Shown here: piece by piece, positions 1-10,496 of the stretch
Layout of the letters: each line of letters begins with the position of its first letter
Position numbering within the stretch: the stretch's first letter is position 1
From: Favolaschia claudopus
Taxonomy: Eukaryota; Basidiomycota; Agaricomycetes; Agaricales; Mycenaceae
Length of the DNA stretch: 64,000 nucleotides
Reading direction: 5' to 3'
Assembly (NCBI GenBank): GCA_037176885.1
Contig: JAWWNJ010000057.1
Coordinates: 1,364,001-1,428,000, forward strand
The notes under the pieces: model-generated
Databases searched by the model: none
Told to the model about the DNA's origin: nothing
The model's input: only the letters and a program-made list of their open reading frames with translations
Translations under genes and position numbers: made by a program

Positions 1-451
1 GCTGAATAAAGTGATCTACTTCATAATGATGTCCTTTGAATGTTTTGGGTGCTTCTTTTGTGCCCCGCAAAGGCATATCTAGCACTGTTCGAAGTGCAGA
101 TCCAAAGTGAGGAGGGACTGCACCCACCATACGCCGAGGCGGTTCTGGCGATGATGGAGGAGACGGGATTGGTGACGGCATTATAGGTCCACGTGGGTCC
201 ATTTCTTCTTCTGCTTCTGTTAATAGTGATCCTGAACTTATATTACTATAAGAGGAAATTGAGTGGCTTGATGAATTAGCTCTGCTATTATTGCTCCGAG
301 TTATATTGGGCACGTCTACTAACGGAGGCTGTGTCATAGTAGGGCGATAAGGTGGTGTCACAAATTGTACTTGTGGGGCTGGCGCTATAATTGGCGGAGG
401 CGGTACTTGTGGCATGGGTTGCTGTGTTTGTGATTGCTGCTGGTGAGACAT
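1..451 (-). CDS. LTR-retrotransposon gag N-terminus, cut by window edge
   Basis: An open frame starts at the ATG at 449-451 on the minus strand and runs without a stop for 150 codons to the left edge. The protein begins MSHQQQSQTQQPMPQ, continues with a low-complexity Pro/Gln/Ser-rich stretch, and ends with APKTFKGHHYEVDHFIQ, a motif I recognise from the start of the gag-like domain of fungal Ty3/gypsy-type elements. Upstream on the same strand lie a primer-binding-site-like sequence and an LTR, the expected 5' order of such an element. The rest of gag and pol would lie outside the window. The Ty3/gypsy assignment is inferred from gag style and LTR ends only; no reverse transcriptase is visible. 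Confidence 0.65.
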   Translation of the reverse strand, partial: MSHQQQSQTQQPMPQVPPPPIIAPAPQVQFVTPPYRPTMTQPPLVDVPNITRSNNSRANSSSHSISSYSNISSGSLLTEAEEEMDPRGPIMPSPIPSPPSSPEPPRRMVGAVPPHFGSALRTVLDMPLRGTKEAPKTFKGHHYEVDHFIQ

Positions 452-495
452 ATTTTCTGTTCGTAAGGTATCTGTGTTGACTTCAATTGTGAATT

Positions 496-513
496 CCCTC
501 GCGGTGGGCTCCA
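496..513 (-). other. Putative retrotransposon primer-binding site
   Basis: Read on the minus strand this is TGGAGCCCACCGCGAGGG, starting with the TGG complementary to a tRNA CCA end. It begins four bases inside the LTR boundary at 518, the usual PBS spacing. I could not assign the primer tRNA. Confidence 0.45.
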
Positions 514-660
514 ATTATGTCAGGTGTATAAAGTGTTATACGTGAGGTCCTCTGGAAATGACTTTATTCAAGAGTTTCTCACTAGTTCGAAGAATTCAAC
601 TAGGAAGTCAAATGGGGTTAAAACTCTGTTTATATTAGAGTCTTGGGGTAGTCGGTAATT

Positions 661-900
661 CGGTAAACGGTAGCAACTAGTTCCTTTCTCGGTGAAACTC
701 AGTTACTTTATCTGATGGCGGTATACGGTAATAACTAGTTCCTGGCTCGGTGAAACTCAGTTATTTTATCTGTCTGCTGTAAACGGTTAACGGTAGTAAC
801 TAGTTCCTGGCTCGGTGAAACTCAGTTACTTTATATGACGGCTGTAAACGGTAGTAACTAGTTCCTTTCTCGGTGAAACTCAGTTACTTTAATCTGCTGG
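661..900. repeat. Four-copy tandem repeat inside the LTR
   Basis: Four imperfect copies of a roughly 60-70 bp unit are visible. Each contains ACTAGTTCCT, then CTCGGTGAAACTCAGTTA. Copies begin near 661, 721, 781 and 841 and differ by small substitutions (TTTCTCGG versus TGGCTCGG) and short spacers. A degenerate fifth copy may lie at 901-955. Confidence 0.85.
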
Positions 901-1194
901 GGTTATTATACTGAGGTGTATTAGTTCCGTTCGGTAAAACTAATCAACTCACTTATAATTATCTGTACTGAAGGCAAGTCTTCCTGCCTTTTTGGTTCTG
1001 CGGTGGGTTGTTCTGTTCTTGTTGTTGTAAATTTCCTTGCTTTGACTTTGTTGTTCGTTCTCAAAATGTAGGCAAGTGGATTTGTGGTTGTTTAAATTGG
1101 TTGTTATTGGGTTTATCTGGGTACAAGTGGGGTGTTTTTCGTAGGTAGGTGAGCTACTGACTACTTTCTCCTCCTCTTTTATACCTTTTCTGAC

Positions 1195-1306
1195 GCACAG
1201 GTTTGCACAGGTCTGTCGCACAGGTTTGCACAGGTCTTCATAGCCTTGCACAGTCTTTCATAGCCTTGCACAGTCTGCAGCAGTGCGTAGCCTTGCACAG
1301 TTTCGC
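1195..1306. repeat. Short GCACAGGT / CATAGCCTTGCACAG repeats
   Basis: GCACAGGT occurs repeatedly, followed by two or three copies of a unit containing ATAGCCTTGCACAGTC. It lies in the outer part of the predicted LTR, where promoter or transcription-start elements of an LTR usually fall. Confidence 0.7.
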
Positions 1307-1414
1307 TGCCTTGTTGATGAGTTGATTGATCTGTTGATTTATATTGATTTTTCCTTAGTGTTCAATTCGGTACCGCTTACAACTTTTATCTCCAAACATT
1401 TTTGGAGGATGACA

Positions 1415-2311
1415 TCGTCTACGCTGGGTCCATGGTACAAGAGTGGCAAGTTCTTGGATTATTGGGGCTATTGGGACGTCCAACCGCAATTTGGTGTATC
1501 TTTTCAAGTGTCTTCAGAAGTAACTCAGACGGAAGTTCGAACTTCGTTCATGATCGTTTACAAAACTTGTGCAAAGCAGAGTAGAACGAATCCAAGCGAA
1601 ATGCCAAAAACCATCTGTTTGAAATGCACAACGGCATTGCGGCACCACGCTGTTTTGCGTAACCGGGTCAGCTCAGCTTTTGTTTGTCGGCTCAAAGTCC
1701 GAGTAATCTAGAGCTACTGTTGTCTTCGATGTATGGTGCTAGTACCGTTAGTGGGCTTTGCCGCGCTAGCGGGCCTACGGTCATTATTATCATCGACATA
1801 TCTTGCGGCAATTCCGGCAAAAGAGCTATTTATATTGCGGATCACTCGAAAATCAACATATATTGCGGCATTTAATTAAAGTGCATTTGGACCGCCATAA
1901 CGGGAAGCTAACAGCCTCCAAGATCAACAAGCGTAAAGCTTCGGCCCTCTTGCTCCGAACGCTCATCCTGCCACTTTGTGAAGTTTGGAGGCTCCTCGTC
2001 CTTTGGCTTTCCTGCTTCCACTTGACCTTAGCTCCCGCGCCGAGCCCGGTTTGGCGCGGAACAGTCGGAATTCTGCTTGATTTTGCTAATGGCTCGCCAA
2101 ATTTTGACTCGAAAATTGAAAATTCTTATTCAAATCAAATTCAAATTTCACTTGGTTCTCTCGGAGTGGCAAGTTCCCGACAATACAGACTGCTGCAACG
2201 CTCCGGGCATCGGATATAAATAAATATACAGCTACAACCGTGTACAACCCCAGTGCGAAAAACCCATGGCTCGATACCAGTACATCTGCGCGAAAAAGCA
2301 AAAGAAATCCA
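1415..2311. other. Gene-free stretch
   Basis: The DNA lies between the LTR and the 3' end of the first DUF6534 gene. Only short unsupported open frames are present, with no recognisable protein, RNA gene or repeat. Confidence 0.5.
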
Positions 2312-4133
2312 TCAAAACTCCTTGACGTCAATGGTTTCTTGCTGTTCCTGCAACCACAGTCAAGTCACATTCAGTTGAGTACTTAACTTGAACTTGAACT
2401 TTACTTACCCGCTGCGCAAACTTAACGCTCGTAGTGGACACGGCCGTCATGCTGCTCTGCTGGACTCGGATGGCGCCTTGCAGCTGATACGAGTCATTGG
2501 TGGGCTGCGTGTTGATCATGTTGCTCTCCGAGTATTGTCCTCTCTGCGGACGACGGAGGTTGAGGTTGAGGAAGAAGGCGTTAGAGTATCTAGAACACTG
2601 GTCAGTTTCTTTCTCCGTCAATTTCATTTCCTATTCACATTTTCCCCAGAATGTACGCTCTATAGGTGTCAATAAACGTCAGCTGTGTTCTCCTCCTTCA
2701 TTATATGAGACGACTCACGGGACATAATGATAGTTATTCGCCGGATACTTCACGAACAGCGCCAAATCGACAGCTGCGACCACCACGGTCGCCGACCCCG
2801 AAGAAATCATTCGGTTGATGAGCTTCGTCAACAGGGTCTCGGATGGTCCCCATGTCGTTTGGCTCTTTGCTTGCGTGAGCTGGTACGTGCCGGTGAGTTT
2901 TATCCTTGATATATCATGAAAATACTGACGATGTAAAGCATGCAACTGGTAATAACGATGTCGTTCGCGAGACTGCCGGCGAGCCATGTCTACCGCGCGA
3001 GGAAACTCAGCTCAACGGAAACCCAAGGATGTGATTTGCTTACCGAAAACTCGGGATGCATCCGAATAAGCGTCTCTTGAATCGGATCGCTGGCGCACTA
3101 AATACATAGTCAGTTCTATTTCTCATGGTTCTATGCTTCGCATCATTAACGCACGATCATGGCAGCAACCATAGCGCTAATTCCCTGCGTCAGTGCCGCC
3201 TATTCCCATTTACTCTCTGATTAGCGATTTTTTCGAGCTGTGAGCTAGGGAACTCACCAAGACGATAACCACCGACGCTCCATGCAACAATTTATTCTTC
3301 GATAGAATCCAGATGCGCCTATAGTTCATGCCACGCATATCAACGCAAATCGACGCAACGAAAAGAAATCAAGAAAGGAGAAATAATCACAACATACCAA
3401 GCATAAAACATCTGAACCGTAGCGGAGACTACGACGGTGCGTCAGAAGACGAATGAAATCATTTATTTGATCGATTGAATTCTAACCCAACCCAGCCATG
3501 AACGGAATCGTCGGGCCCGACCACGGAATTTCTTCGAATCGATCGGGGACGCCCCAAATTGTAATCGTGAACCACCATCCTGGGTATCGGTCCCGGAATC
3601 AGCAACGAATGAATGTTTTGAGGGATGAAATTGCACGAGACAACGGACTAACCGTGGTGAGTGAGGAGCACGGTTTGCACGGCGTCCATGAAAAACACCA
3701 GATACACTGAAAAAATCGCACAGTCAGGTGGGAAAGCGGAAGAAGATCTGATTTCGTACCGAGGAAACGAAGACCCCGCGGGTCGGAGGGGAAGTTCTGG
3801 TAGTACGTGTCTATTTTCCCTCAATTTTTGCATGGGACAAGTAATGAGTGAATCAAACTCACAGAGCTGCATGATGAGCGTGCCGAAAAGCATCCAGTTC
3901 AAGATGTTGCCGATGAACTAGGGAGGAAAAGACGCGCAAGATCAGGTATGGATTCGCTGAATGTGCGTGCAATTACCATTGGGCCGACGCTGAAATCCCG
4001 CTCGTCAGTCAAGGAAGAGACAGAAACTACGGGAATGAAGAGAAACATACATGTCAGCGATATTGCTAACCAAGACCTCGCGGGCGGCAAGTGCATGGGA
4101 TGAGCCTGAGACGAGGACTGAGGGAACATACAT
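2312..4133 (-). CDS. DUF6534 multi-pass membrane protein (copy 1)
   Basis: This is a minus-strand gene of about a dozen short exons. The start ATG at 4131-4133 gives MYVPSVLVSG; the last exon ends DVKEF-stop at 2312. The chain of exons reads VGPMFIGNILNWMLFGTLIM, then YTYYQNFPSDPRGLRF, YLVFFMDAVQTVLLTHH, FTITIWGVPDRFEE, ATVQMFYAWRIWIL, ALTQGISAMVAAMI, TWLAGSLANDIVI, and the family-typical C-terminal block SETLLTKLINRMISSGSA ... NNYHYVPAYILGKMYSNAFF. Several hydrophobic helices of a seven-helix type are evident. DUF6534 proteins are abundant in Agaricomycetes and have no established function. The same exon order and much of the sequence recur in the gene at 16819-18821 on the other strand. Exon boundaries were deduced by comparing the two genes and are good to a few bases. 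Confidence 0.85.
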
Positions 4134-4791
4134 CCTGAAGCAGCGAGGAATCTGCCAGCGCTCGAGGACTCGGTGCGTTGTTTTTAGCTTATAACTTATA
4201 TCAAGGAAAACCGCATACAGGCTCGAACGGGCCTGGGAGAAACGGTGAATTAGGACTTTCCAAATCAGGTTATGCGTGAAGTGGTACTTCCCGCATCATG
4301 ATTCAGGGTTGCCTGCATCAAACATCTTCGAATTGAAGAATTCTTCCTCCAGTCAATGGGTCAGCCACTCCAACCAATCCGGTGGGGCTTCTGTAGACTT
4401 CCGACAGGGACAATGGCAATGCTAACTGATACGAAACCAAAGGTCGATAGTTCCCGACACGGGGGTTACGATGCTCATTGCATGGAAGCGACGGTTCGTG
4501 CGTCGTCCCATGGGTCTTTCCCTATCTTGCATACAGCAACGAAGGGGAATCCCACACGCAGATTCCGGGTTCCCGCGGGTTCTCCCGATCTTTTTGTGTA
4601 TCAGAAACCTGGTGGCGCCTCAAACCAATCCAAAGAGAGGACAGCGATGTCTCACCATACGGTGATATTCCATTGTATTCTCTGATTTCGGAATCCCCTC
4701 CGCGTCGAGGGTATTCTGAAGTTATTTCAAGCTTGGCTTTCGAATTGACCCCTCCTGCCAGTCTCGCTCAGTTGGGATTTACCTTTGAAGC
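4134..4791. other. Intergenic region between divergent genes
   Basis: This is the shared 5' region of the minus-strand DUF6534 gene and the plus-strand P450. Open frames here (for example 4356-4685) overlap each other in several frames and show no family signature. No clear TATA element was seen. Confidence 0.5.
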
Positions 4792-6921
4792 ATGCTTTCG
4801 CTCGCTATTTTGGCTGCCTGTACTGTGTGCATTGGGACATATTTTCTCCTCCTTCGACGCTATGCTCGACAGACTCGACGTCATCTCCCACCCGGTCCTC
4901 GTCCGCTTCCTATAGTCGGGAATTTATTCGACATGCCAAGGACCAAGGTCTGGGAGACGTTCGCCAAGTGGCAGCAGCTCTACGGTAAGTGTTTCCTCCC
5001 ATCGTTGTGATAGCAATACGAACCGTCAAACAACCCTTTGTTCATGCAGGCGACGTCGTATACGTCAACGTCCTCGGTCGGCCAATTGTATTCCTCAATT
5101 CCGTCAAAGCCACTACGGAGCTTTTAGAGAAACGAGGCTTGTTATATTCAGACAGGCCGCAGTTTCCGTTGATGAATCTGTGGGTGTATCATAATCCCGC
5201 CCTTGTCCCCCGCGATAGCTAACACTGTTTAATCAAGCGCGGGGCATCAATGGAACTTCGGGTTTATGTCGTACGGGAAAGAATGGCAGACTCTCAGGCG
5301 GACGTTTAGCAGCCAGTATAATTCGGCGGTGGCGCTACGCTCGTTCCATGATGCGCATCGCGCCTCTGCGGCGACCTTCGTTGTGAACGTGTTGAAGGAA
5401 CCCAAGGATGTATCGAATCATCTGAGACTGTAAGTCAATTCATCCGACATATGTCATATGGTTTCGTTTCAAATGCGACCCACATAGGCGCTCTGCACAG
5501 GTGATGTTTCATGTCAATTACGGATTATCTGTATCCTCCTGGGATCATCATTTTATCCATACGGCGGAGGCGGTAATGGAAGTCGTTTCACTCGCTTTGA
5601 GCCCAAGCATGTGGATCGTCAACCCGATTTCTTTTCGTCAGTGGCATTCAATCGCCCCTCAGCAAACTTTTGACTTTTAATTAGTGAACGCTATCCCTCG
5701 TTGGCTAGGGGGCACTGCTGTTGCTTCAATGGTTGAGAAGTGGCAGGCAGACGTCAACGAATTGCGATACGCGCCATTTGATCTTGTGAAGGAATCCGTC
5801 GTAAATTATCTTCTGCTTCAGTTCTAAGTGCTCATTTACGAGATTCAACCTAGGCTGACGGTTCCGCCAAACCATCGTTCACGGCGAACTTGCTTCGTGA
5901 TCCCGAGACTGTAGGTGATGGTACAAGTGCGCAGGAGATTTTGATTCGGGACACTGCTGCTATTGCGCTTGGAGGTGAGTCTCAGTCGAAATTGGTTTCT
6001 TCGCGTGTCGACTGACTCACGGTCTAGCTGCTTATGAGACGGTATTAAACTTCTTTCTAAAGCACGGTTTGTTTCCCAGTTGATTTCGCTGCAGACCTTT
6101 GTCGCCGGAGAGGTTTTCATTCTCATGATGGCTCTCCACGAAGATGTCCAACGGAAAGCTCAAGATGAAATCGACTCTGTGATTGGAACTGACCGGCTAC
6201 CGGATTTCAACGATCGAGAGAGATTACCATATATTACTGCCGTGATGAAAGAATCTCTTCGCTTCCACTCTCCAGCGCCAACCGGTGAGTGGTTTTTGAC
6301 CAGTTGATCGTGAGTAACAAATGTTTGTTGCAGGCATTCCGCATGAACTTTCTCAAGATGATATTTACGAGGGCATGTATATACCGGCTGGCTGCATGGT
6401 AATGGGAAATATCTGGCAAGCGATCCTAGAACATGCTCATCAGTCACTCGCCAACCTGATTTTATTTCCGCAGGCAACTCCTGCACGATCCTGTCATGTA
6501 TCCGGACCCGTTCACATTCAACCCAAGTCGCTTTATCACGGAAGGAAGCTTAGATTGCACTACAAACGATCCGAGTCGTTACGTCTTTGGTTTTGGCAGG
6601 CGGTCAGTCTGTGTTGTGTTCGCAAACTCAACTGAATTGTCACCGGGGAATAGGGTTTGTCCCGGGAGATTATTCACCGAAGATTCACTGTGGCTCATGA
6701 CGGCTCAATTCCTTGCTGCATTCACTATCTCCCTACCAGAGGGCGCATCTCGCGAACCGAAGTTCGCTGCTGGTGCGATTTCGTAAGTGATTCAGTATCG
6801 TTGATGAAATGACTGCTCATGGATAACCAAAATTACCAGTCGTCCTTTGCCGTTCGAACATATCATCAAACCGAGGTCCGCTGCCGCTCAGAAAATGATA
6901 GAACACCTTCAGGAAACTTAG
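4792..6921 (+). CDS. Cytochrome P450 monooxygenase
   Basis: A membrane-anchored haem monooxygenase of about 525 residues spread over roughly ten exons. The N-terminus MLSLAILAACTVCIGTYFLL is a single membrane anchor, followed by the proline hinge LPPGPRPLPIVGNLF. An I-helix region reads AAYET (consensus A-G-x-D/E-T), the K-helix ExxR is in MKESLRFHS, and the haem-binding loop is FGFGRRVCPGR with the axial cysteine. The P450 ends ...IEHLQET-stop at 6919-6921. It resembles the fungal P450s annotated as O-methylsterigmatocystin oxidoreductase-like, but substrate cannot be inferred. One intron (6416-6473) appears to use GC-AG. It lies next to a UbiA-type enzyme on the same strand, suggesting oxidative tailoring of a terpenoid or meroterpenoid product (inference). 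Confidence 0.93.
6416..6473 (+). other. Probable GC-AG intron in the P450
   Basis: Joining 6415 to 6474 keeps the frame and gives NIWQLLHDPVMYPDPFTF, the expected P450 sequence. The intron begins GCAAGC and ends TTTCCGCAG, 58 nt long like its neighbours. No GT donor nearby restores the same residues. Confidence 0.7.
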
Positions 6922-7283
6922 AATGATGTAGTTGATCATTGTAGAATATGATATGTGTTTGGGTCCGAACTGTGGCAATTTTTGGAGCGAAGATCAACCA
7001 TGAGAAATAGTTGAGGTTGAACTGAATCCGTGGGACCAGAAGGCCATTCACACATGGCGGGTTGCCCGCATGCCGAGGCGACACCTCTTCCTGCTATTTG
7101 AGCCATCCACATTTCATCAGCTTCACCATATCAATATCAGAAAAATTCAGTCCCGCCTCGCCTGGCACCTCACGAAGTCCTTCGGGTCTCTATCATCTTC
7201 CATCAGAGTTACTGTACTCAGTCCCGAAGACTTATGGCTCACCGTATTCTGCGTCTCTCTAATCCTCTTCCTCACACTCAGTC
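6922..7283. other. Intergenic region, P450 to UbiA gene
   Basis: It contains the P450 3' end and the leader of the UbiA gene. No repeat, RNA gene or convincing reading frame was seen. Confidence 0.5.
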
Positions 7284-8469
7284 ATGTCGGTTCTCCTCTC
7301 CTGGGCCAAAGCCGCAGTCTCTGAAACTGCATATACGGCCTACACACTGTTCCTCTTCACGAAATCCGATATCAAGACCACTGTGAGATGAAGTCATTCC
7401 AGCTTTCATTCAGCAGAAGTCTTATCTGCCTTGTACGCAGCTCATACCCATTGTGAGTCGACCAAATCTCCCGAAATTCTTCTGTCTTACTATTCTGTGA
7501 TCCATCTACAGACCTTTCTGGCCGCCGCTTCTGCGCCACTCGCCAGCCTATCTCGCCTTCCCCACGTCATCTTTTGGATCTGGCTTCATCTTCTCCAGTT
7601 CGACGTATCGAATCAAACCCTCGATCCTGAGGAGGACGCTATGAACAAGCAGGATCGACCGTTGCCGTCGAGACGCATTTCGCTCTCGCAGGCGATCCTA
7701 TTGCGATGGCTCCTCATTCCAGCATGTGCGCTGCTCTCCATATGCTATAGCGTCGAGACGCTCTATTCAAGTTTTGCTCTGGTTCTTTTCACCCTCATTT
7801 ACAACGAATGGAGAGCTCACAGCGGACACTGGCTGCTCCGAAACACAGTTAATGCGGCTGGGTTTGCATCGTTTGAGTTTGGTGCTACTTTGACAGCAGG
7901 TGGGTAGTGGACCTCAATCTCGAATCAAAACATTTATGATCATGTATACTTCCAGCCCGTGATCCAAGCAAATTAGACGGAATTGCCATCTTGTCCATAG
8001 CCATCAGCGCAGGGATTTTTCTGACGACTATTCACGCGCAGGATTTCAAAGATGAAGAGGGTATGCTAACTCTCTTCGCACTCCCTCCGACCGCACGGTC
8101 TGATGTTTCTTTCCAGGCGACCGCGCAATTGGCCGCCGTACAATTCCAATCGTCCTTCCAACGATTGCACGATACACTGTTATCGTCCCTCTCACCATCT
8201 GGTCAGCGGGGTTGTCGCTCGTTTGGAAGCTTGGGATCATCGAGACCGCGGCGTTCATCATGCTTGCGCTTTCTGTTGGCGCCCAGTATCTTGCCTCATC
8301 CACGGTCAAGGCTGATCAAGTTTCGTTTTATTGGTATAATGTGCGTGCGTTCGAAAGGATTGGGTCCAACATAACTTACTGATTGCTGATTGCTGATTGC
8401 TGATATAAGGTTTGGCTCTCTACGGCGCATGCCCTTCCTGGATATTATAGACTGTTTCGAAGCGCGTAG
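7284..8469 (+). CDS. UbiA-superfamily prenyltransferase or UbiA-type terpene cyclase
   Basis: An integral-membrane protein of about 300 residues from about six exons, starting MSVLLSWAKAAVSETAYTAY and ending ALPGYYRLFRSA-stop. The first Asp-rich motif is N-x3-D-x3-D in DVSNQTLDPEEDAMNK, followed by RPLPSRR; the second is DFKDEEGDRAIGRRTIP. Both motifs bind Mg-diphosphate in UbiA enzymes. Several hydrophobic helices separate them. In fungi this branch includes polyprenyl transferases of meroterpenoid pathways and membrane-bound terpene cyclases such as Fma-TC of fumagillin biosynthesis; the sequence alone does not separate these roles. The P450 immediately upstream, same strand, is consistent with a shared pathway. 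The exon encoding LIPI (about 7439-7450) is only 12 nt and is the least certain. Confidence 0.85.
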
Positions 8470-9451
8470 AACAGGTGTCAGTGTACTTTTTGTAGCACAT
8501 TGAAATAGACTTCACCCAAGTTGAGCGGGAGAAGCTGAATTCATGAGAACATAACCGTATGAGGTCGTCGAACACCCACTGGGTGTTCGACGCAGCGCAT
8601 GAACAAAGACGTATCGCCGATTGGTCGACCGTCATCGGAAGATGTCGCCAAGGACAGTGGACGTTCAATAGACAGATATCATCAAGGGAATTGACGAGAA
8701 GACCGTCCGATGATGCGGTGCCACGACGGAGGAAGGCTTCGTGCTGGTACGGAGTTTACAGCGAGCGCTAAGAGTGAGCTGGTAAGTTACCATAGCAGAA
8801 GTAACGAGTTTATAACTCAGTGGAGGTAGCCTTGCAGTCCGGGTCATTGCATTTTCGGAATTTCTGAATGGCTTCCGGGGTTACCTATGTAAATTTGGGT
8901 GGACAATCCACCCCAGGGTTGCAGAGAAGATCCCCTTGCATAAGGAGGAGAATTCTGCCGATCCGAGACAACGAGAATAACACGGAGGAGAAAGTCTCAG
9001 AATCCCCGTCGTGGTCGGAAGCAAGAGGGAATGTGGCTCAGGGCAATCACCGGTCACATCAGTCACATCTATTCCCAGAACCTTTCTTGATTTTCTCCAC
9101 CATGGGCCCTTGATAGTCTCCCGCTTTTCCCATTCATTGCTTCCTCGTCAATGATACAGGTCCTCAGAACTTGTCAGGCCATTCGAAAGGCTGACAGAAC
9201 CCCACTTCTCACCGGTGTATACGCGGCGTGAGTAGGTCGGACGGTAGGTCCCAGACAGCTGTAGTAGCCTGTAGAGACTCGAGACTCGAGATGAGGCAAG
9301 AATGGGTAACTTGGGAGAAGATACAGAAAGGGCACTATTAAGCCGCGATCTTCAGTACAATTTCAATACTTATATCGCTCGAACTATGCTCGCCGGAACT
9401 GAGAATACTTTCACTTATTCACAGAAAATATGTTGAGGACCCAAATGTACA
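8470..9451. other. Intergenic region with a long palindrome
   Basis: No supported gene. It contains the perfect palindrome at 8566-8592 just after the UbiA stop. Short open frames in all phases lack family features. Confidence 0.5.
8566..8592. repeat. 13-bp perfect inverted repeat with 1-nt centre
   Basis: The left arm 8566-8578 reads CGTCGAACACCCA and the right arm 8580-8592 is its exact reverse complement, separated by one C. It lies about 100 bp after the UbiA stop codon. It could be a cruciform or terminator-like structure or a binding palindrome; no function is known. Confidence 0.9.
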
Positions 9452-10496
9452 CTATAACTTGGCCTCTCCCCCTCCAAAACCGGCCTGCAATCCTTCAATC
9501 AACCTTGGATCCGACAGTATCTGAAAATGCCCTCCCTCCAAATAAATCACGTCAGGGTTCCCGATGCACATCCGAGCCCCAAGATCCAACCACTCTTCTC
9601 GACACTGCGGCGGCGCTTCAAGCACAACACCCGTCGATGCAAGATAAATCTGAACCCTCGAAACGGCTTTGACAGATTTCATCCACGTCCCCAACGCCGA
9701 CATAATCCGCTCAGGTTTTCTCTCCGGAGTCAAACCGACAAGAAAATCGAACACGGCCCCGAGATAGCGTTCCATGATATGGGCATTGATCCTCGCGAAC
9801 TCGTTCGTCGGTTCACCGCCGTAATACGCCGCAAGCATAGTCTGAGTCTGTTTCCGCCGCTGTTGCGACGTGCCGTACCCGTCGGTGCGGAGGAATGTGG
9901 CAGCGCTGTGGAAGGAGTTGGTGATGAAGACGCGGCGCGCCCGAGGGTCGTCTAGAGGGTACTCGAAGTCGCCTTGGATGCCGATTTCGGGGCAGAGGAG
10001 TAGGGAGGGGCAGTGATCGATGAATGCGAGTTGTCCGACTGTGTCGCCGTTGGCTTCGAGGATGCGCGCCATTTCAACTAATAGGATGCTGGTTGCGGAC
10101 AGAGACCCGAGACGATACGGCCCTCGCGGTTGCTGGGCCTGTAATTGTGATTGAGGAAGGCAAACGTAACTGAAAGCGTAAAACTGAATAGGATTATACC
10201 TTGATTTTCTGAACATAATATCGTGCATGGGTGGGAAGTGAATCTAACGGTGTGTCTGGGGTGACTTGGATTGCCCATAATCCCGTCTTGAAGACTTTCT
10301 TGAAATGAAAGAACGCTCGAACGCCTCCTCCTCCATCTACACGGATGACCTCAGTTTCTTCCCGTTATTGCTGGTCACGGATCGAAAGGGACTTACTGTG
10401 AAGAAGAATCAAAGGCGGCTCCTTTCCTCCCTCAACAAGCTTCACGATATTTTCGTCGCCGTGACCGAACTTCAGAGTACGAGAGGAGCTTTTCAT
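9452..10496 (-). CDS. Thioesterase domain, polyketide/NRPS-like C-terminal fragment
   Basis: Three minus-strand exons (10496-10397, 10336-10200, and one ending at 9452) join in frame to about 325 residues. They read KFGHGDENIVKLVEGGKEPP, LILLHNGGGGVRAFFHF, FKTGLWAIQVTPDTPLDSLP, GPYRLGSLSATSILLVEMAR and VGQLAFIDHCPSLL. This is the alpha/beta-hydrolase thioesterase that ends fungal polyketide synthases and A-T-TE enzymes. The nucleophile elbow is GSLSA where GxSxG is usual, so the second glycine is replaced; the final HFQIL may hold the catalytic His. Upstream, minus-strand sequence at about 10560-10690 reads RHHLLNKNSAETAVNLYLG and LTLPENSDNVPKLL, resembling a worn carrier-protein domain, but frames are broken there. 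The gene is either a free-standing thioesterase or the surviving tail of a larger synthase; the ATG at 10496 is a guess. Confidence 0.65.

Larger units (their letters stand above)
518..1414 (-). mobile_element. Long terminal repeat of the edge retrotransposon
   Basis: The segment is bounded by TGTCA at 518-522 and TGACA at 1410-1414, a 5-bp terminal inverted repeat with the canonical TG...CA ends. It lies directly upstream (minus strand) of the primer-binding site and the gag start. It holds two internal repeat arrays (661-900 and about 1195-1306). The outer boundary at 1414 is inferred from the inverted ends only; the partner LTR lies outside the window, so length (897 bp) and target-site duplication cannot be verified. 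Confidence 0.5.
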
